Shown one piece after another: positions 32,509 through 36,600 of a stretch of DNA of 36,600 nucleotides. The position numbers were made by a program, and so were the translations under genes. Numbering within the stretch: position 1 is the first letter of the stretch; every line of letters begins with the position of its first letter. The stretch covers positions 1-36,600 of the forward strand of contig CALZGI010000064.1 in the NCBI GenBank assembly GCA_945786855.1. Reading direction: 5' to 3'. The DNA comes from Thermodesulfovibrionia bacterium. Its GTDB lineage: Bacteria; Nitrospirota; Thermodesulfovibrionia; UBA6902. The notes beneath the pieces were generated by a model. The model made no database searches and was not told the origin of the DNA. It saw nothing but the letters and a program-made list of their open reading frames with translations.

Positions 32509-33969
32509 ATGAATATCGATTCAAAGAAAGTAACAAAAGATTTAGAGGATAATCTCGATGAGAGCCTGGAGAACAGCGTTTGTCCAGATACGAATGCCCC
32601 TAACCTGCAACATGCCTTCGCCTATATCGAAAAGGTATTCCGCATTCGATGCAATCTGCACTTCAAAAAAGATACGGCCAGTGAGGCCGAAACTCTCCCG
32701 CAGCTGGCCTATTACGGTGATCAGTCGGCTTTTTCCCGTTTTATCGAAAAACATCAGCCGACTTTCGATGAATATGTTGTCCTTCTGCTTGCTCTGACAC
32801 CCCATTTAAGGCCCAATTTCCTTGACTGCCTCATTAAGGACATTCTTCCCGCAACCGGTGAATTCCCCGAAATCGGCGGGACCCGCGACAATGCAACCCG
32901 GGTTTTCATTCCTACAGGAGAGACCGCCGTCTTTCTGCTGGCCGGTGATGACCTTGACAGACGTTTTGAGGTGCAACAGCTTTTCACCGGCGAGCACTGG
33001 TTTGCACAAAAAAATATTCTGAGGTTGGCCCCGGCAAAAGAAGGTGAACCATTGCTGAGCGGCCGGCTTTTCTTGAACCGCGACTACATCGAACTCTTCA
33101 CCCTCGGCAGAATATCAGCCCCGACGTTCAGTGCCGATTTCCCGGCACAGGAGATCAGCACTGAACTGAACTGGGATGACCTGGTCCTCAGCGATGAAGT
33201 CCTCGCGCATATTGACGACATCAAAGGGTGGATCGAACACAACTCTGTCCTGCTTAATGATTTGGGAATGGCGAAAAAGATCAAGCCGGGATACCGTGCC
33301 CTGTTCCATGGTTCGCCCGGCACGGGCAAGACCCTGACGGCGACGCTTCTGGGTAAATACACAGACCTCAAGGTGTTTCGCGTTGATCTGTCGACGGTGG
33401 TTTCGAAATACATCGGCGAGACGGAGAAGAACCTTGCGGCTCTTTTTGACCGGGCCAAAACCCGGGAATGGATCCTCTTTTTCGATGAGGCAGACGCGCT
33501 CTTCGGCAAGCGCACCAATGTCAAGGATTCCCACGACCGCTACGCCAACCAGGAAGTTTCCTACCTATTGCAGCGGGTTGAGGAATTCGACGGTCTGATC
33601 ATTCTGGCTTCAAATATGAAGGCCAACATGGACCAGGCCTTTCTGCGCCGCTTCAATGCCATTATCCGCTTTCCCTTTCCAAAAGAAGCAGAAAGGGTTG
33701 TGATCTGGCGCAAGTCGTTTCCTGACAACATTGAATTTGAAAAGGGCCTCTATCTTCCCGAAATGCTCGGCAGGTTTGAACTGGCCGGCGGCAGCATCAT
33801 TAATGTGGTGCACTATGCCTGTCTGAAAATGCTTGCCAGAGGTCAAGAGCGTATCATCCTGCTCGATGACGTACTGCAGGGTATCCGCCGCGAAGTCGAA
33901 AAAGAAGGAAAGGTGTTTAAAAATGTGGTGAGCGAGAGGAAGACACCGGGATCGCTTCCTGAATCCTGA
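32509..33969 (+). CDS. AAA+ ATPase, Afp15-like
   Basis: The 486-residue protein has an N-terminal helical/beta domain (about 1-220) and a classic AAA+ core: FHGSPGTGKTLTATLLGK (Walker A, G273-K274), ILFFDEADALFGKR (Walker B, D326-E327), a sensor/arginine-finger stretch (ASNMKANMDQAFLRRFNAII) and a small lid domain. Afp15-type ATPases occur in almost all eCIS operons and are needed for particle assembly or cargo loading; the exact substrate is not settled. It follows the cargo-like gene by 14 bases, pointing to a role in loading that protein. It is the last clearly colinear injection-system gene; a 94-bp gap follows. Confidence 0.95.
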   Translation: MNIDSKKVTKDLEDNLDESLENSVCPDTNAPNLQHAFAYIEKVFRIRCNLHFKKDTASEAETLPQLAYYGDQSAFSRFIEKHQPTFDEYVVLLLALTPHLRPNFLDCLIKDILPATGEFPEIGGTRDNATRVFIPTGETAVFLLAGDDLDRRFEVQQLFTGEHWFAQKNILRLAPAKEGEPLLSGRLFLNRDYIELFTLGRISAPTFSADFPAQEISTELNWDDLVLSDEVLAHIDDIKGWIEHNSVLLNDLGMAKKIKPGYRALFHGSPGTGKTLTATLLGKYTDLKVFRVDLSTVVSKYIGETEKNLAALFDRAKTREWILFFDEADALFGKRTNVKDSHDRYANQEVSYLLQRVEEFDGLIILASNMKANMDQAFLRRFNAIIRFPFPKEAERVVIWRKSFPDNIEFEKGLYLPEMLGRFELAGGSIINVVHYACLKMLARGQERIILLDDVLQGIRREVEKEGKVFKNVVSERKTPGSLPES

Positions 33970-34063
33970 AATCTGTTTTAAATAATTTGTCACAGGGCGT
34001 TTTCTCCTATAGAGGAAAATCATGTATGGAGTGCAACGTTAAACCTTTTTTAAGGAGGAGATC

Positions 34064-35149
34064 ATGACAATCAAAGTTGCAAGCTTTAATGTGGAAAATC
34101 TGTTCAGCAGGGCAAAGGTCCTTAACTTTTTTGATCATTCAAACGGAGATGATATCCTCGGGATAGTTGGCGATCTCCAGACAGAGCTTGAACGGACCAG
34201 CTACAACAAACCTCGGATCATTGAGCTTTACGGGCAGGTCCGGGAGTTTGTAAAGTTCAACGTGATACGGAGCAGTGTTGGTCATCGCATTGTATACAGG
34301 AGAAACAATGTCTGGCGTGTTGCTGCCGACGGCCGCAATGACTGGTTCGGGTATCTTGAATTCAAAAGGGACAAGTTTGATGATGATACTCAAAAAAACA
34401 TTGCCCGGGTAATCCGCGACGTGGGCGCCGACGTTCTTTGTATTGTCGAAGTGGAAAATCGCATTACCCTTGAACAATTCAATTCGGACCGGCTCAGCGG
34501 TCAGAACCGGTACCCCTACAGTATGCTGATCGACGGCAATGACAGCAGGGGAATTGACGTCGGACTTTACAGCCGTCACGAGCCAGGTGCAGTGTGGACA
34601 AACATATTTGACAGAAACAGCCGTGGAAAGGACATGTTTTCCCGTGACTGCCTTGAAGTTGAGCTTTATCTCCCCTCAGGGGAAAGCCTCTATGTTCTGC
34701 TTAATCACTTCAAGAGCAAGTCAGGAGGAGAACGAAGATCTGACCCCCGCAGGACAGAACAGGCAGAGGCGGTTGCCGAAATTCTTACAACAGAGTATGA
34801 CCTGCAGAGTGAACACGTGATCGTGATGGGTGACCTGAACGACACTCCGGCACGAGACCCGCTCCAGCCTCTTCTCGGCCTTCAGGACCTTCACGACGTC
34901 CTTGAACTGCAATTCCCGGACACCCCCGCTGACCGCTGGACATACCATTACAGCCGGAATGAGCAGATTGATTATATCCTGGTATCGGAACCACTCAAAC
35001 AGGCCTTTGTGAAGGCAGACGTTTTCCGCAGAGGGATGGCGGATGTTGACCAGTATTCCAATGGAGCTATCCAGCCATACACGCAGGTAACAGGCTGGCG
35101 AAACGCCGCATCAGACCACGGAGCGGTATGGGCCGAGTTTGACATTTAA
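34064..35149 (+). CDS. Endonuclease/exonuclease/phosphatase-fold hydrolase
   Basis: The 361-residue protein has the motifs of the metal-dependent EEP superfamily: VASFNVENLFSR at the N-terminus, DVLCIVEVEN (metal ligand E129), LLNHFKSKSGG, VMGDLNDTP (D257 and N259), EQIDYILV and the closing ASDHGAVWAEF (D351-H352). Members cut nucleic acids, phosphoinositides or sphingolipids; the substrate cannot be told here. It has no signal peptide or membrane anchor. AAGGAGGAG lies before the ATG. Standing directly after the injection-system operon, it may be a payload enzyme, but it lacks the leader seen in the 1490-aa protein, so it could also be a bystander nuclease. Confidence 0.88.
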   Translation: MTIKVASFNVENLFSRAKVLNFFDHSNGDDILGIVGDLQTELERTSYNKPRIIELYGQVREFVKFNVIRSSVGHRIVYRRNNVWRVAADGRNDWFGYLEFKRDKFDDDTQKNIARVIRDVGADVLCIVEVENRITLEQFNSDRLSGQNRYPYSMLIDGNDSRGIDVGLYSRHEPGAVWTNIFDRNSRGKDMFSRDCLEVELYLPSGESLYVLLNHFKSKSGGERRSDPRRTEQAEAVAEILTTEYDLQSEHVIVMGDLNDTPARDPLQPLLGLQDLHDVLELQFPDTPADRWTYHYSRNEQIDYILVSEPLKQAFVKADVFRRGMADVDQYSNGAIQPYTQVTGWRNAASDHGAVWAEFDI

Positions 35150-35217
35150 TCATATTGTTAATTAATTAAGATGACAGAACATCATCAAAATGACCTATGG
35201 TCAGGAGGGAGGAAAGA

Positions 35218-36042
35218 ATGAAAATCTTGAATCATCATTTATGTGATGAAGACGGGACAGAGTGTACGTTTGTGAAGAGTCCGAACCAGAAAGGAACGAT
35301 TGATCCGGAATACCTGGTATTGCATTACACTGCCGGCCGCAGTGCTGAAAGCTCTGTGAACTGGCTGGTCAATCCTGCTGCAGCGGCCTCTGCTCATATG
35401 GTAATCGGGATGGATGGCAGCATTAGCCAGCTGGTAGCCCTCAACCGCAGGGCGTGGCATGCCGGCAAAAGTCGATGGGATGGAAAGACAGGCCTCAATA
35501 ATTTTTCAATCGGGATAGAACTTGATAATCCGGGTCCGCTCGAAAAAAGGGTCGGCGGCTGGTTTACGATCTGGGGAGACCCAGTGAATGATAGCAACGT
35601 TATTGAAACAGTCCATAAAAACGGCGGTCCTCTGAAGGGCTGGCATACATACAGCGGCATTCAGCTTGAGACAGCCGCCAGGGTTGCCAGTGCCCTTGTC
35701 CGTCACTATGAGTTGAAGGATATTCTGGGGCATGAGGATGTGGCACCGGGGAGAAAGACGGACCCGGGGCCCGCGTATCCGATGGACAGCTTCAGGGCAC
35801 GGGTCCTCGGCAGGAACGATGATGACCCTGAGGTGTTTAAAACTACGGTAAATCTGAACATCCGCGTCGGGGCCGGGACTCAATATAAGAAGCTCTCTGT
35901 CAGTCCCCTTCCCAAAGGCACAAAACTTGATGTGGTGGTAAAAAGCGGATCATGGCGGCTCGTTGATGTACTCAAGAAGGTCAAGGGGGAAACGGACATT
36001 CAGGGCTGGGTGCACGGGCGCTATATACAAGAGATTGTTTGA
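35218..36042 (+). CDS. N-acetylmuramoyl-L-alanine amidase (AmpD/Amidase_2 type) with SH3-like tail
   Basis: The 274-residue enzyme has the zinc amidase core: YLVLHYTAG (H36), SIGIELDNPG with the catalytic-type Glu, and ILGHEDVAPGRKTDPGPAYP, where H172 and D182 have the ten-residue spacing of AmpD H154 and D164. The C-terminal 70 residues form an SH3b-like module (VNLNIRVGAGTQYKKLSV... GWVHGRYI) that may bind cell wall. It would cleave the bond between N-acetylmuramic acid and the stem peptide. No signal peptide is present, so export would need lysis or injection. It could be a payload, or an endolysin-like protein releasing particles. I chose ATG 35218 behind AGGAGGGAGG; an in-frame ATG at 35197 is less likely. 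Confidence 0.9.
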   Translation: MKILNHHLCDEDGTECTFVKSPNQKGTIDPEYLVLHYTAGRSAESSVNWLVNPAAAASAHMVIGMDGSISQLVALNRRAWHAGKSRWDGKTGLNNFSIGIELDNPGPLEKRVGGWFTIWGDPVNDSNVIETVHKNGGPLKGWHTYSGIQLETAARVASALVRHYELKDILGHEDVAPGRKTDPGPAYPMDSFRARVLGRNDDDPEVFKTTVNLNIRVGAGTQYKKLSVSPLPKGTKLDVVVKSGSWRLVDVLKKVKGETDIQGWVHGRYIQEIV

Positions 36043-36104
36043 TCATACCAGTCTCTGGAGAGACAGAGATGTGAAAATGGATCATCTGTTTTTATTGAGC
36101 AGCA

Positions 36105-36127
36105 TCCTTTTCCATGATGGGAAAGGA
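36105..36127. promoter_or_regulatory. Hairpin in the gap before the DUF2235 gene
   Basis: TCCTTTTCC and GGGAAAGGA (one G-T wobble) pair across a 5-nt loop. The stem lies 34 bp ahead of the lipase-like gene; no U-run follows, so it might stabilise or separate transcripts. The rest of the 118-bp gap (36043-36160) holds a small palindrome (GTCTCT-GG-AGAGAC, 36051-36064) and a doubtful 22-codon frame at 36076. Confidence 0.3.
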
Positions 36128-36160
36128 CTGATAATATACTCTTAGTTAAAGGAGGGGAAA

Positions 36161-36600
36161 ATGGCACTATACGCATTTGACGGAACATGGAATGAGGATG
36201 AAGAAGGTGAAGGAAAAGATTCAAATGCAGCAAAATTTTGCCATTCTTATACGGGCCCGAAATTTTATCTTGAAGGGGTGGGAACAAGACTTGGCTTTAT
36301 TGGGAAATTCCTCGGGGGAGTAACCGGCGCCGGGGGGAGGATTCGAATCAGAGAAGCTATGGCAGAACTTGAAAGGAACTTTTCTGCCGGAGACCGCACA
36401 ATTGACATTGTCGGATTCAGCCGCGGTGCGGCACTTGCACTGCACTTTGCGAATGAAATCAATGACGAAAAAGAGGGCTCCGAGATTCGATTTCTCGGTC
36501 TCTGGGACGTGGTAGCTTCCTTTGGTTTGCCCGGTAATCCCATTAATATAGGCTGGCACCTTACCCTTCCTGACAATGTCAAAAAATGTTATCACGCAAT
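36161..36600 (+). CDS. DUF2235/Tle1-like alpha/beta-hydrolase, truncated by window end
   Basis: The first 146 residues are visible. The start MALYAFDGTWNED matches the DUF2235 N-terminal 'FxDGTWN' signature, and IDIVGFSRGAALALHFAN contains the GxSxG nucleophile elbow (S87). The next block, RFLGLWDVVASFGLPG, is also family-typical and may carry the acidic catalytic residue; the catalytic His would lie beyond the window. Tle1 proteins of this family are phospholipases delivered by type VI systems. No signal peptide is present. AAAGGAGGGG sits five bases before the ATG. With its neighbours it suggests a set of delivered hydrolases, although DUF2235 proteins also occur outside secretion loci. Confidence 0.87.
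   Translation, partial: MALYAFDGTWNEDEEGEGKDSNAAKFCHSYTGPKFYLEGVGTRLGFIGKFLGGVTGAGGRIRIREAMAELERNFSAGDRTIDIVGFSRGAALALHFANEINDEKEGSEIRFLGLWDVVASFGLPGNPINIGWHLTLPDNVKKCYHA

Noticed and set aside
9737-33969. Interpretation as a prophage
   Set aside because: No capsid, portal, terminase, integrase or lysogeny genes are seen; DUF5908-type, Afp16-like and AAA+ genes mark an eCIS.
9737-33969. Interpretation as a classical type VI secretion system
   Set aside because: The spike and PAAR would fit, but TssJ, TssL, TssM and ClpV are missing and the sheath is a single phage-type protein rather than TssB/TssC.
34000-34019. Near-palindrome TTTTCTCCTATAGAGGAAAA between the AAA+ ATPase and EEP genes
   Set aside because: It has one mismatch and one G-T pair and no U-run, so neither a terminator nor an operator can be supported.
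1-36600. CRISPR arrays, tRNA or rRNA genes, insertion sequences
   Set aside because: No regularly spaced repeats, no tRNA-like cloverleaf, no rRNA stretches and no transposase frames were noticed while reading both strands.

Overview
The window reads as a chromosomal segment of a Gram-negative, respiring bacterium. The clues are a multiheme c-type cytochrome, a System II cytochrome c maturation protein (CcsA), the C5 haem pathway order ccsA-hemA-hemC, and -24/-12 (sigma-54) promoters with an NtrC-type activator. This combination is familiar from Nitrospirota and Desulfobacterota/Desulfuromonadota, but I cannot fix the phylum from sequence reading alone.

Region 1 (1-6.3 kb) is mostly housekeeping on the minus strand: a truncated multiheme cytochrome, a PpiD/SurA-N-like membrane-anchored chaperone stub, hemC, hemA, ccsA and a MobB-like P-loop protein. 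One stand-alone receiver protein on the plus strand sits behind a good -24/-12 element. Region 2 (6.4-9.5 kb) is regulatory and reads plus: an AraC-type regulator and a sigma-54 activator, both with receiver-like N-termini that lack the phospho-acceptor Asp, a 20-bp perfect hairpin, a near-consensus -24/-12 promoter, and a small winged-helix protein.

Region 3 (9.7-34 kb) is a long colinear set of contractile injection system genes of the extracellular (Afp/PVC-like) type. The order is cap/terminator (Afp16-like), an unrecognised 251-aa protein, one sheath, two tube proteins, a DUF5908-type small protein, a LysM-type tube/spike adaptor, a VgrG-like spike, a PAAR tip, a gp25-like baseplate protein, two very large baseplate proteins (Afp11- and Afp12-like), a 1016-aa protein with a central membrane-like segment and a C-terminal beta-sandwich, a 'CIS tape measure' family protein, a 1490-aa cargo-like protein ending in a His-Me-finger-like nuclease domain, and an Afp15-like AAA+ ATPase. 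Most genes abut within about 40 bp, so they are probably one transcription unit.

Region 4 (34-36.6 kb) carries three enzyme genes without signal peptides: an endonuclease/exonuclease/phosphatase-fold hydrolase, an AmpD-like N-acetylmuramoyl-L-alanine amidase with an SH3-like tail, and the start of a DUF2235/Tle1-like lipase cut off by the window end. With the nuclease-tipped protein they look like payload and/or release functions of the particle.

Working model: the sigma-54 activator at 7.5-8.9 kb switches on the promoter at 9.15 kb and possibly the whole injection system. The particle assembles in the cytosol with AAA+ assistance, is loaded with the nuclease and perhaps the other enzymes, and the amidase may help release it. 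The module list rests on family resemblance; regulation and payload assignments are inference.
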